Of a stretch of 64,000 nt of DNA, positions 27,979 through 35,823 are shown in pieces (within the stretch, counting starts at the first letter, position 1; the number at the start of each line of letters is the position of its first letter). The translations under genes and the position numbers were made by a program. This DNA comes from Nitrosomonas ureae. Its GTDB lineage: Bacteria; Pseudomonadota; Gammaproteobacteria; Burkholderiales; Nitrosomonadaceae. The notes beneath the pieces were generated by a model. That model searched no databases. It saw only the letters and a list, made by a program, of their open reading frames with translations, and was not told the DNA's origin. The stretch lies in contig NZ_LT907782.1 of NCBI RefSeq assembly GCF_900206265.1, positions 992,001 to 1,056,000 on the forward strand, in the 5' to 3' direction.

Positions 27979-28623
27979 TCAAGATAAATCAAAGCGAATT
28001 TTTTGCTTGGCCCAGACACGAACCGTGTCACCTTTGTACTTCGCCGGTTCAAAATGCCAAGCGCGAATGCCTTGCAGCGCTGCCGCATCAAAAATCCCGG
28101 ATGGACTGGACTCCAGCACTTGTACCTGATTGATGGAACCATCGGTTTCAACCAACACCGACAAGACAACATAGCCCTTGATACCGTTCCTTTTGGCTGT
28201 CGGCGGATATTTGAACGATCCGCGCGCTATCGGTTTAGGTGGAATATCCACCAGATCGGCGGTCATGACGGCGTTACCGGTTTTACCCAGCAAACCATCG
28301 TCAATATCGCGTTGTCCGTTATCCAAACCCAGCGAACCCAAATCAATGCCGGATAGCGCAGTATCCAATCCTTTGAAAGGCGCGGGCGCTTGCGGACGGG
28401 ATACCTGCTTTTTAGGCTCCACTTTCTTGATCTCTTTTTTGGGTTCTTGTTTGATCTCCCGCGTCATGGAGATTTCCGTCACGTCCTGGGGAGGCGTTCT
28501 TTCAATCTTTCCCATGTAGTGATTTAGTATCACGATCAACCCAAATACAAATACCAGGCCGAATAACATCGACACAGCTCCAGCCAAATGCTGTTTCATA
28601 TTGATAGTTCTCATTTTCTTCAC
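27979..28623 (-). CDS. tonB: TonB energy transducer
   Basis: TonB transmits proton-motive energy from ExbB/ExbD to outer-membrane receptors. The 214-residue protein has one membrane helix (about 14-34), a Pro/Lys-rich spacer (EPKKEIKKVEPKK) and the C-terminal TonB domain with 'YPPTAKRNGIKGYV' and 'AWHFEPAKYKG'. The start overlaps the exbD stop by 4 bases. The spacer is short compared with E. coli TonB, as in TonB2-type proteins. Confidence 0.92.
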   Translation of the reverse strand: MKKMRTINMKQHLAGAVSMLFGLVFVFGLIVILNHYMGKIERTPPQDVTEISMTREIKQEPKKEIKKVEPKKQVSRPQAPAPFKGLDTALSGIDLGSLGLDNGQRDIDDGLLGKTGNAVMTADLVDIPPKPIARGSFKYPPTAKRNGIKGYVVLSVLVETDGSINQVQVLESSPSGIFDAAALQGIRAWHFEPAKYKGDTVRVWAKQKIRFDLS

Positions 28624-29024
28624 CCCGCTTCTTTTTTAGTTGCAACACCTACGCTTTCGGCACCCGCCAAACGCGCCTGATCCACTACTTCTACCAATCT
28701 TCCTGCCGGCACACCTTCATCCGTCACCACCAGAACAATCTTGTTGGAGGCCGTGCTCAGCGCATCGCGTAACTTGCTTTGTATCAACCACAACCGCACG
28801 GGTTCGCCATCCATGTACGTATCGCCATTGCGATCGATAAACAAACGGATCGCCTTGCTCGATGCCGCTACGGCGCTATTCGCTTTGGGTCGCTCCAACT
28901 CCAGTTTCATATCCTTGACAAAAGTCGTTGTCACCATAAAAAAGATCAATAAGATAAAAACGATATCGATCAAGGGCGCCATATCGATGGTGGTTTCTAC
29001 TTCCGCCGATTCTTTGTGTCTCAT
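28620..29024 (-). CDS. exbD: ExbD biopolymer transport protein
   Basis: A 134-residue protein with one membrane helix containing the essential Asp of the family (PLIDIVFILLIFF, residues about 17-29) and a periplasmic domain. It forms the proton-conducting motor with ExbB. Four-base overlaps join it to exbB upstream and tonB downstream, so the three are translationally coupled. Confidence 0.93.
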   Translation of the reverse strand: MRHKESAEVETTIDMAPLIDIVFILLIFFMVTTTFVKDMKLELERPKANSAVAASSKAIRLFIDRNGDTYMDGEPVRLWLIQSKLRDALSTASNKIVLVVTDEGVPAGRLVEVVDQARLAGAESVGVATKKEAG

Positions 29025-29647
29025 GATGAAAAACTCTTGGTTGGGTGATGGCTATGGATCTGATGACACAGCAGGTCCTTGACTTGCGCGAGATCCAACT
29101 CTATTTGATGCTGCTTGCGGTTTAAGATGCTGTGCGCCAGCAAACCGGGGATGGCGACCGTGAGTCCCATCTGGGTGGTAAACAAAGCTTGTGAAATACC
29201 CCCGGCGATTCCCCCGGATTGCGAATGCAAGGTCATCGTTGCCAATGAATCGAATGTTTCAATCATCCCGATTACTGTTCCCAACAAACCCAACAAAGGA
29301 GAAATGATGATGACGATGCGCACCAAAACGGAAAATCTACCGATCTCCCTTTCATATTCATAAAAAGCAGCATCCAAATGACGTCGCAGATTTTTCACCC
29401 CTTTCTGTTGCAATCGAACGCCTTGCTTAATGGCCTGAGCAACGATACTTCCGGCGGGCTTGTCATCGTGTTGCTGGTAATATTTCAATAAGTCGCGCAC
29501 ACCCATGCTTTTGGGTGATTTCATTACCCAGAATCGATAACCCAAGCCATACCATAGCAATAGGATGCACAGCACTAAAGGCGGCATTACGATTCCGCCC
29601 GCCGCCAGCAGCTGTTTTATGATCAGAATCAATTCCGCGAAATCCAT
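29021..29647 (-). CDS. exbB: ExbB/TolQ-type motor protein
   Basis: The 208-residue protein has three membrane helices (about 12-32, 108-130 and 155-175) with the family pattern 'ISPLLGLLGTVIGMIETF' and 'GISQALFTTQMGLTVAIPGLLAH'. It assembles with ExbD and TonB. It starts one base after the ttpC stop codon. This short ExbB sits beside the longer MotA/TolQ/ExbB protein TtpC, the two-ExbB layout of TonB2-type systems. Confidence 0.92.
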   Translation of the reverse strand: MDFAELILIIKQLLAAGGIVMPPLVLCILLLWYGLGYRFWVMKSPKSMGVRDLLKYYQQHDDKPAGSIVAQAIKQGVRLQQKGVKNLRRHLDAAFYEYEREIGRFSVLVRIVIIISPLLGLLGTVIGMIETFDSLATMTLHSQSGGIAGGISQALFTTQMGLTVAIPGLLAHSILNRKQHQIELDLAQVKDLLCHQIHSHHPTKSFSS

Positions 29648-29648
29648 T

Positions 29649-31142
29649 TCAAGTACTACCTAAGGCCAAGGCAGATTCGTCCACAATGGATACATTCGGT
29701 TCATCGATATCCAGTCCGCCACCCAAAAAAACATTGATGATTCTGAGCGCTGAATGCTCCATATCGCGTTTAATGTTTTTCGCCCAGGAAGACAGCAATG
29801 ACCCCAGCATCAGCGCCGGAATGGCCACGATCAAGCCGAGTTGTGTTGTTACCAGAGCAATCGAGATACCATCCGACAAAAGTTTAGGGTCACCGGTACC
29901 AAATTCGGTAATCATGTCAAAGGTTTCGATCATGCCGGTTACCGTACCCAGCAAACCGAGCAGCGGCGCTACGGAAGCAATCACCAATATTGCCGTGCCA
30001 AAACGATCCAATGGGCTGGATTCTTGCAGAATGGCCTCGTACACGATGCCTTCCATATGATCCCGGTCATCTTTCAAATGGCGCAGGGTGTAGTGCAACA
30101 CGCGCCCGATCGCGGAGGAGTTGTCTTCACAGCTTTTCTTGGCCACCTCCAGATCGCCGGAAGCCAATTCACCAAGAATCTGCTCCGTCAATTGTTGGGT
30201 GTTAGCGCTATTCGTCCGCAGTAAATGGGCACGGATCAGAGACAACAAAGCTGCAAAGCCGCCCAGTATTACGATGATCCAACCAATGGGACCTCCGGAA
30301 TCGATAATGCCTATGAGGGTTTTCTCAGGGGATTCATCAATGGAGCTGGTGCGTGATTCAAATAGATACAACTGCAAAACATCCGGCTGTTCGTTCTTGC
30401 TCAATGCAGTGGCGTTTTCTGCACCCGCATTTTTCCAAACCTTGAAATCCCCTCCTCCCGCAGGAACCAGACTCCCGCTGCCACCGTCGCTGATGCCATA
30501 AGCTGCAATATTGCCCAGATGAATCAACGATCCTTCAACCTGTTTACCGTCGGCCAAGAAAAAATGACCTGACTTGGTCTGGATTGCGCCGAGATTCCGC
30601 AGTAAAGACAATGCCTGCTTAAACAAAAAATCAACTTTGACCGGATCGTTATCCTTGGCTTCCTTCATTGCCTCGGGCATTTCTATGCCATGATTCTTCA
30701 ACGTCCCTTCAGCTTGCAAATAGGTGGTTTCCAGAGCATCGCTACGTTCTATCACAGCGGCTTCCTTGTGTTCCGATTCGGTAAGCTGTGCGCTCAACTG
30801 ATCAATTCTGGCTGAACGTTCGACCGAGCTGCGTTCAAGCGCATTGACTTTACCGCTCAACGCCTGTTCTTCCCGATTGGCGCTGGCCTGATAATTTCTT
30901 AGGCGTTCGGCCAATTCACGTTTCTGCGCTTCCAGAAAAGCATATTCACGTTTATAAGCCGTTTCCAGGTTAACGGTATCTTGTTTGATTGAATTTGTTT
31001 TCTTGGCAGGCGCGGATTCAGGCTTTCTTTCAGGTGCTGAAACCGATACATTCTCGGTGACTTCAGTACCTTTCTGATCCTGCGCAAAAGCCAAATGCGG
31101 CAGAATCATTGACAGTGTCAGGATTAATAATTTTATTTTCAT
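29649..31142 (-). CDS. ttpC: TtpC-like MotA/TolQ/ExbB protein with long periplasmic coiled coil
   Basis: The 497-residue protein has a signal peptide (about 1-20), a Glu/Lys/Ala-rich coiled coil (about 50-150), a soluble periplasmic domain (about 160-275) and a C-terminal MotA/TolQ/ExbB domain with three membrane helices (about 285-470) containing 'VAPLLGLLGTVTGMIETF'. This architecture matches TtpC, the extra component required by TonB2 systems in Vibrio. Its ATG overlaps the DUF3450 stop by 4 bases. The role in energising the receptor is inferred from Vibrio. Confidence 0.88.
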   Translation of the reverse strand: MKIKLLILTLSMILPHLAFAQDQKGTEVTENVSVSAPERKPESAPAKKTNSIKQDTVNLETAYKREYAFLEAQKRELAERLRNYQASANREEQALSGKVNALERSSVERSARIDQLSAQLTESEHKEAAVIERSDALETTYLQAEGTLKNHGIEMPEAMKEAKDNDPVKVDFLFKQALSLLRNLGAIQTKSGHFFLADGKQVEGSLIHLGNIAAYGISDGGSGSLVPAGGGDFKVWKNAGAENATALSKNEQPDVLQLYLFESRTSSIDESPEKTLIGIIDSGGPIGWIIVILGGFAALLSLIRAHLLRTNSANTQQLTEQILGELASGDLEVAKKSCEDNSSAIGRVLHYTLRHLKDDRDHMEGIVYEAILQESSPLDRFGTAILVIASVAPLLGLLGTVTGMIETFDMITEFGTGDPKLLSDGISIALVTTQLGLIVAIPALMLGSLLSSWAKNIKRDMEHSALRIINVFLGGGLDIDEPNVSIVDESALALGST

Positions 31143-31909
31143 TTTTTTAACGGATTCGGTAATTCAAAATAACCCTGGCGAATTTGTTTCTTCAACGAAT
31201 CAAACAAATTCCTGATTCGCTCCCTATCGCCTGCGTTATCCACCATTTCAAACTTCCAGCCGCCTTGCGCCAGCTTCCTGGCCATGCCGCTTTGGTTATC
31301 CTTGGTTTGAAAGAAAAGAAATACCGTGCCCAGCTTGGCGATATCCACCAGCACTTTTTCCCCGTCGAGCATGATCGTTTGCTGATAAATGCCATTTTCC
31401 TTGCTCAGACGAATTTCATCCTCGATCAATGACCACGCCTGGTTGACCGCCTTGTTGGGATCTATCTGTTGATTGATCAGATTGTTTTCCAGATCATTAA
31501 TCGCCTTGACGCGATCTTCCATTTTGAAGGGGAAGCCGGTTTGAATATGCCGCCGGTATTCACCCAATGCCGCCAGCAGAACCGGCTTCAAACTTTCACC
31601 CGATTGCTCTGCCTGTTTCGCAGTAACGCCCAGCTTCTCAATGGAATGCTGCAACTTCTCAATACTCAGTTTTTGCCGCCGCTCTTCAACACTTAAATCC
31701 GCCAGTTGCGAATTCAGTGCTGATATTCTGCTGCCGTGCTTTTCCTTCTCGAGATCCAGTTGCATTTGTAGCGTTTCCACTTCACCGCGAATTTTGGCCA
31801 ACGACTTGGCCAGGTTCTCCAGGCTATTCCCCATCACTACGGACGTAGATAACAGCAAAATCATCACGCTGGAAAATAAAGCTGTTTTTTTAAAAAAATG
31901 GTTTGGCAT
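31139..31909 (-). CDS. DUF3450 periplasmic coiled-coil protein
   Basis: First gene of the TonB operon. The 256-residue product has a signal peptide (about 1-28) and a long coiled coil (about 30-110), then a globular DUF3450 domain with 'ALGEYRRHIQTGFPFK'. Members are almost always found before ttpC/exbB/exbD/tonB and are thought to support the TonB2 motor. The ATG at 31909 has GAGGA 5-6 bases upstream; an in-frame start at 31933 would disturb the signal peptide. A PHO-box-like element lies 54-71 bases before the ATG. Confidence 0.87.
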   Translation of the reverse strand: MPNHFFKKTALFSSVMILLLSTSVVMGNSLENLAKSLAKIRGEVETLQMQLDLEKEKHGSRISALNSQLADLSVEERRQKLSIEKLQHSIEKLGVTAKQAEQSGESLKPVLLAALGEYRRHIQTGFPFKMEDRVKAINDLENNLINQQIDPNKAVNQAWSLIEDEIRLSKENGIYQQTIMLDGEKVLVDIAKLGTVFLFFQTKDNQSGMARKLAQGGWKFEMVDNAGDRERIRNLFDSLKKQIRQGYFELPNPLKK

Positions 31910-31946
31910 AAATTCCTCATCAACAATGCCCATGCATACTACAAGT

Positions 31947-31980
31947 TGAATATTTCACTTTCATGACAGTTCGATGTCAT
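31947..31980 (-). promoter_or_regulatory. PHO-box-like promoter of the TonB/TtpC/receptor operon
   Basis: Minus strand from 31980: ATGACAT-CGAA-CTGTCAT, 5 of 7 and 7 of 7 matches to the PhoB half-site, followed after 10 bases by TATTCA (31952-31947), a weak -10. The element is also an inverted repeat (ATGACA...TGTCAT), so a different dimeric regulator is possible. The start codon of the DUF3450 gene is 37 bases after the -10. Confidence 0.55.
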
Positions 31981-32494
31981 TTCATCAATCCTTTCCGAGA
32001 TCGATCAAAGTCGTTGCAATCGAACAGCAACCGAGATATTGAGGTAACGCGGTCTTTTGATATAGGAGGGGTATCTGTCAGTCTGGCAGGGTATTAAGAA
32101 ACAGCAGATTGAGTGATTTTTACGTTTAAGAAATAATTCGATGATTTTGTATTGAGATTCCTAGAAGGATTGAAAGTGTCGTTTCGTTGGGTAGGTGTAG
32201 AAAATTCCAAGCAATCCCGCATATCTCGAGGTAATAATGTGTCGGTTCGGAATGAGCCTTGCCACATTAACGGCATTGGATTGTTTTGGGGTTCTAACAA
32301 ACAGCACATCGTGGTCATACACCAGATTGGTGTCGAATGTATTGATGATTGGTAGCCCCATCAGTCAGCAGTGGATCTGAGGCGACCATCAGAATCAGAA
32401 CTGTGCACATATGCCCTAGTTATAGCCCATATAAGCTTTTCAGGTTAGGATCAATTCAATTACTGGAGACACAAGCTTATTCGGGCTACTTGCT

Positions 32495-32572
32495 GATTAC
32501 AACACATAAAATATATGGTATTCATCAACAATATTCTCAATTCCAGACCTGTCTCCAAGTTCCTTTAGGTCG
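32495..32572. repeat. Diverged direct repeat, copy 1 (partner 35750-35823)
   Basis: Shares with 35750-35823 a core ATTCATC(A/G)ACAATATTCTC and weaker likeness on both sides over about 75 bases. The partner overlaps the 3' end of the SulP gene. The copies bracket the interrupted NERD-like/SEC-C gene. Confidence 0.6.
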
Positions 32573-34158
32573 AGGGACAATCAATTTAGTTAAGGCAACA
32601 TTTCTTGTATTTGCGCCCACTGCCGCAAGGACAGAGGTCGTTACGGCCAATCTTGCGCGCTCGGCTTCGCCTCATCATCAGTGTCTGAAGAGCCTGGTCG
32701 ATCGGAACCGGCTCCTTCATATCTTTGGTTTTCTCATCCATCTGCGCATCTTGATTCCACGGGAAGAGCAGCGAGACACCGAATTGTACGTCTGGACCCG
32801 TTGAAGTCATGCAGAGACCAAACCACTGCGAAGCTTTCTCCCGGTACTTACGAAGCGTGCAGTATGACTCCAGTCGAGGGCCAGCTACGTTTGATGGCTC
32901 ATCAGTGCAATGGAAGGTAATGCCTGAACCTTCTTTAAATCCGAACGTGACGTCATGCACCTGACCATCAGCACGAGTCCGAGCAGCCAGTTTGTCTACA
33001 GCGCGACTCATTTCCTTCACAGCCTGCTCGCTCATTTCTAGGAGCAGGAAGCCGAGATCAATAGTTGCAGAGTCTGGTCGAGCTTCTATTTCTTTCACTA
33101 TTCGCCCAACCGTCGTCTTCCCAAATCGAGTCAGAACGCCGTCGGGTGTGGCTGCCCCTTGCACGCCAGCTCGCCTCACCGCCATCGCAATGTCTAACCC
33201 GGCCGAAAAGTCATCGCACAGATGCATCAGATTAACGTCAGACTGCACCCACAGGTTCTTCGTCAGGTGATAGCCAAGGATCGTTAGTTCCTGCGATGCC
33301 ATGAGTTGCTCAGCGTAGTTGGCCCGTCGGTTCACATAGCTAAGAAGCTGCAGGGGCGACTGAAGCATTTCGGTCATGGCATCCACAGCAAACACGTCCA
33401 TAACCAACGGCGCTTGTACCCGATCAATGGATTCTGTCTTCAGGAATTGCCGTGCCTGAAAGCTCAAAGCTGGGTAGTGATCACTGACGACACAGAAGAT
33501 GTAAATCTCCTTGATGTCATCCGGCAGTACGACCTCGCGCCCATCAGCGGCCACGAGCCTGCATTCCTTTTCGATCAGGTTTTTAGCGCAAGCGGCACCT
33601 TGGTCATAGGCAACCTGTACCGCCTTCTTGAAGTCGTTGCGAATAACCTGATCATTTCCTTTTCTCGATTCAAGTGTAAGGCGCTTTGATTTTGCCTGCA
33701 CGATGATGGCCCGATTGCCCCAAACGACAAGAACGTCTACATCAGATACCTTTGCTGCCTTGGTTCTGAATATATCTACATTCAAATAAACGCGATCCTT
33801 CCCAAAGACCAAGCCGAGTCGCTCGGCTACAAAATCTTCAGTGAAGTCACCTCGGTTCTTCGAGAGTGTTGGACGATATGCCTCGTCTTGATACATCCAA
33901 TGATGAGGAGCCTCGTATATCGCTTCAGCCAATGAGTAAGTCTGCAGTGATAAGAATTCTCCGCTCCGCGTCCGCAGTAGGGGCATAGCCGTAATAACGT
34001 TGAAATCGTGCAGTGCGTTGAATCCTTCATTGCGCTCTGTTGATGGCAGTTCAAATGCCCCGAGTACTCTTTCCACAATATCGGTAGCAAGATTCGCCTT
34101 TGCTGCAATTTCATCGGCAGTGAATGAGAAAAGAGGGAGCATTGTCCACTCGTCAGGA

Positions 34159-34183
34159 TGGAGTTGCCCCCTTTGAACGGACA
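34159..34183 (+). repeat. IS3 left inverted repeat
   Basis: TGGAGTTGCCCCC followed by TTTGAACGGACA; matches the right end at 20 of 25 positions. Confidence 0.85.
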
Positions 34184-34212
34184 CATTATGTTCTGTTTAA
34201 AGGAGAAGAAAT

Positions 34213-34533
34213 ATGACACAAAACTACAAACCTGCTTACCCACCGGAGTTTCGTCAGCAGATGGTGGAATTGGTAGCATTAGGCAAATGCCCCAAGCAAT
34301 TATCCAAGGAATTTGGTTGCCACTACACTTCGATACAAACCTGGTGTCGAGCAGCAGGTGTACCAATTAGATCAAGCCAGACAATTGCTTTCGCTGCAAC
34401 ATCGAGTGTTGTTTCCTTGAGTGCCAACGAACGGCAGGAGCTGCTGGAATTGCGTAAGAAGCTCAAGCGTGTGGAGATGGAGCGTGACATATTGGCAAAG
34501 GCTACGGCCTGGTTTGCAAACAACACGGATTGA
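34213..34533 (+). CDS. IS3-family transposase OrfA (helix-turn-helix)
   Basis: The 106-residue OrfA protein has an N-terminal helix-turn-helix (YPPEFRQQMVELVALGK... to SIQTWCRAAG) for binding the inverted repeats and a C-terminal leucine zipper (about 78-100, LLELRKKLKRVEMERDIL) for dimerisation. GGAGAAG precedes the ATG. Its stop TGA overlaps the orfB start as TGATG. Confidence 0.93.
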   Translation: MTQNYKPAYPPEFRQQMVELVALGKCPKQLSKEFGCHYTSIQTWCRAAGVPIRSSQTIAFAATSSVVSLSANERQELLELRKKLKRVEMERDILAKATAWFANNTD

Positions 34534-35459
34534 TGGGGAAGGTGTACCAATTAATCAAGGCAAACCGGGCTCAATTTCCGGCTCGTGTTCTATGTGAAAC
34601 ACTTGGTGTATCGCACAGCGGTTACTATGACTGGGCAAAACGCACACCCAGCCGACGGGCCATTACCAACTGTCGATTGATCGAGCAGATCATGGCTATA
34701 TACCGTACAAGCGATGGTACGTATGGCCGCCCCCGCATTACCGTTGAGTTAGCCGATCGTGGAGTCAGGGTCAATCATAAGCGCGTAGGCAGGTTGATGC
34801 GTGAAGCTGGAATTAAAGGAGTGAGTCGCAGGCGAGGCTTTGTGATCACGACTCATCGGAATAAGCGTGACCACCCTGCACCGGATTTAGTGCAACGTCA
34901 TTTCAAGGCAGCTAGCATCAATCAACTATGGGTTGCGGACATGACTTACATTCCTACCTGGGCAGGGTTTTTGTACCTAGCCGTGGTCATCGATGTATTC
35001 AGCCGTAAGGTAGTGGGCTGGTCTTTCGGCGAAACCATGACAGCAAGTCTGGTGATCAGTGCGTTGAACATGGCGTTAATCACTCGTAAACCGGGCAAAG
35101 TGATTCACCACAGCGATCAGGGTAGTCAATACACCAGTGTTGAGTTCGGCAAGCGATGCAGGGAAATGGGTGTGCGTCCCTCCATGGGCAGTGTGGGGGA
35201 TGCTTACGACAATGCGATGGCTGAAAGCTTTTTTGCCAGCCTAGAATGTGAATTGATCGATAGGCGCTCCTGGAAAAATAAAACTGAAGCAAGGCTGGCC
35301 ATATTCACCTGGATCGAGTCATGGTACAACCCCACTCGCAGGCATTCTGGACTGGGATACTTATCACCAAACAATTTTGAGAGAAAACTGAATGAGAAAA
35401 ATCAAATCGCGATAGACTACAATTCGCTTTCACAGGTCGAGACTCTCTCGACTCCATGA
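34533..35459 (+). CDS. IS3-family transposase OrfB (DDE integrase)
   Basis: The 308-residue catalytic subunit has an HTH_21-type segment (TYGRPRITVELADRG) and an rve/DDE core with Asp in VADMTYIP, Asp in HSDQGSQYTS and Glu in DNAMAESFFASLECE. It is in the -1 frame relative to orfA; the TGATG overlap at 34531-34535 allows reinitiation, and I see no obvious A6G-type slippery run for a fused OrfAB. All catalytic residues are present. Confidence 0.95.
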   Translation: MGKVYQLIKANRAQFPARVLCETLGVSHSGYYDWAKRTPSRRAITNCRLIEQIMAIYRTSDGTYGRPRITVELADRGVRVNHKRVGRLMREAGIKGVSRRRGFVITTHRNKRDHPAPDLVQRHFKAASINQLWVADMTYIPTWAGFLYLAVVIDVFSRKVVGWSFGETMTASLVISALNMALITRKPGKVIHHSDQGSQYTSVEFGKRCREMGVRPSMGSVGDAYDNAMAESFFASLECELIDRRSWKNKTEARLAIFTWIESWYNPTRRHSGLGYLSPNNFERKLNEKNQIAIDYNSLSQVETLSTP

Positions 35460-35465
35460 AAAAAA

Positions 35466-35490
35466 TGTCCGTCAAATTGGGACAACTCCA
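35466..35490 (-). repeat. IS3 right inverted repeat
   Basis: Reverse complement reads TGGAGTTGTCCCA then ATTTGACGGACA, the partner of the left repeat at 34159-34183. Confidence 0.85.
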
Positions 35491-35749
35491 ATCTCGCTCT
35501 GCTCGCATGGCTTTCCTGTCAGTCATAGACTCATCCTCCGAGGTCTGCATTTTTAAGTTTTGCGGCTGTCGAAAATTGAACATTCCAATGTCAGGAATCG
35601 ACTACTCGATTCGTCTGCGCGCAATCCACTGAAGTGCAAAAGTGCCTTGTTGTGGCCAAATTAACACAAACGGGGTCAGATCGGAAATCAAGAAAAAAGC
35701 GGGTACTGTAAACCCGGTCAACACAGCTGGGAACAGAATCTCGAATATA

Positions 35750-35823
35750 GACTACAAAACAAAGATTTATGTAATTCATCGACAATATTCTCAATTCTAC
35801 TCCTGCCCCCATTTTCCTCCGAG
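35750..35823. repeat. Diverged direct repeat, copy 2 (partner 32495-32572)
   Basis: Overlaps the last codons and the 3' flank of the SulP gene. The best conserved part is ATTCATCGACAATATTCTC at 35774-35792. The partner copy looks like a remnant of the same 3' end. Confidence 0.6.

Larger units (their letters stand above)
31910..32585. other. Intergenic region of the TonB operon promoter and repeat remnant
   Basis: Carries the PHO-box-like promoter (31947-31980) and, from 32495, a segment resembling 35750-35823. In between I see only short frames with no convincing coding content; the region looks like eroded accessory DNA. Confidence 0.45.
34159..35490 (+). mobile_element. IS3-family insertion sequence, 1332 bp
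   Basis: Ends are imperfect inverted repeats of 25 bases (20 matches) starting TGGAGTTG and ending CAACTCCA, which fits the TG...CA termini of IS3 elements. Inside are orfA and orfB in the usual order with orfB in the -1 frame. Both reading frames are intact, so the copy may be active. No clean 3-4 base target duplication is visible; the flanks share only one or two bases. Confidence 0.92.
32586..35526 (-). pseudogene. NERD-like nuclease/SEC-C protein gene split by IS3 insertion
   Basis: Two pieces of one minus-strand gene flank the IS element: 35526-35491 (12 codons opening MTDRKAMRAERD, with GGAGG 8 bases upstream of the ATG) and 34158-32586 (continuing PDEWTMLPLF). Joined, they give about 535 residues in one frame. 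Residues around 90-170 resemble a NERD/Mrr-type PD-(D/E)xK nuclease (acidic residue in GDFTEDFVAERLG, then VSDVDVLVVWG and VQAKS). The C-terminus is a SEC-C zinc motif, NDLCPCGSGRKYKKCC. Such proteins may act in nucleic-acid defence or repair; function here unproven. The large remaining piece could still be translated from an internal start, but lacks its native 5' end. Confidence 0.8.

Noticed and set aside
31963..31980. Reading the TonB operon box purely as an inverted repeat for a non-PhoB regulator
   Set aside because: Not excluded, but the direct-repeat reading fits the three other promoters in spacing and position, so PhoB is preferred.
32094..32361. Minus-strand frames with a vaguely transposase-like segment (LLPRDMRDCLEF)
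   Set aside because: Short, without start signal or catalytic residues, and the likeness is too weak to name a family.
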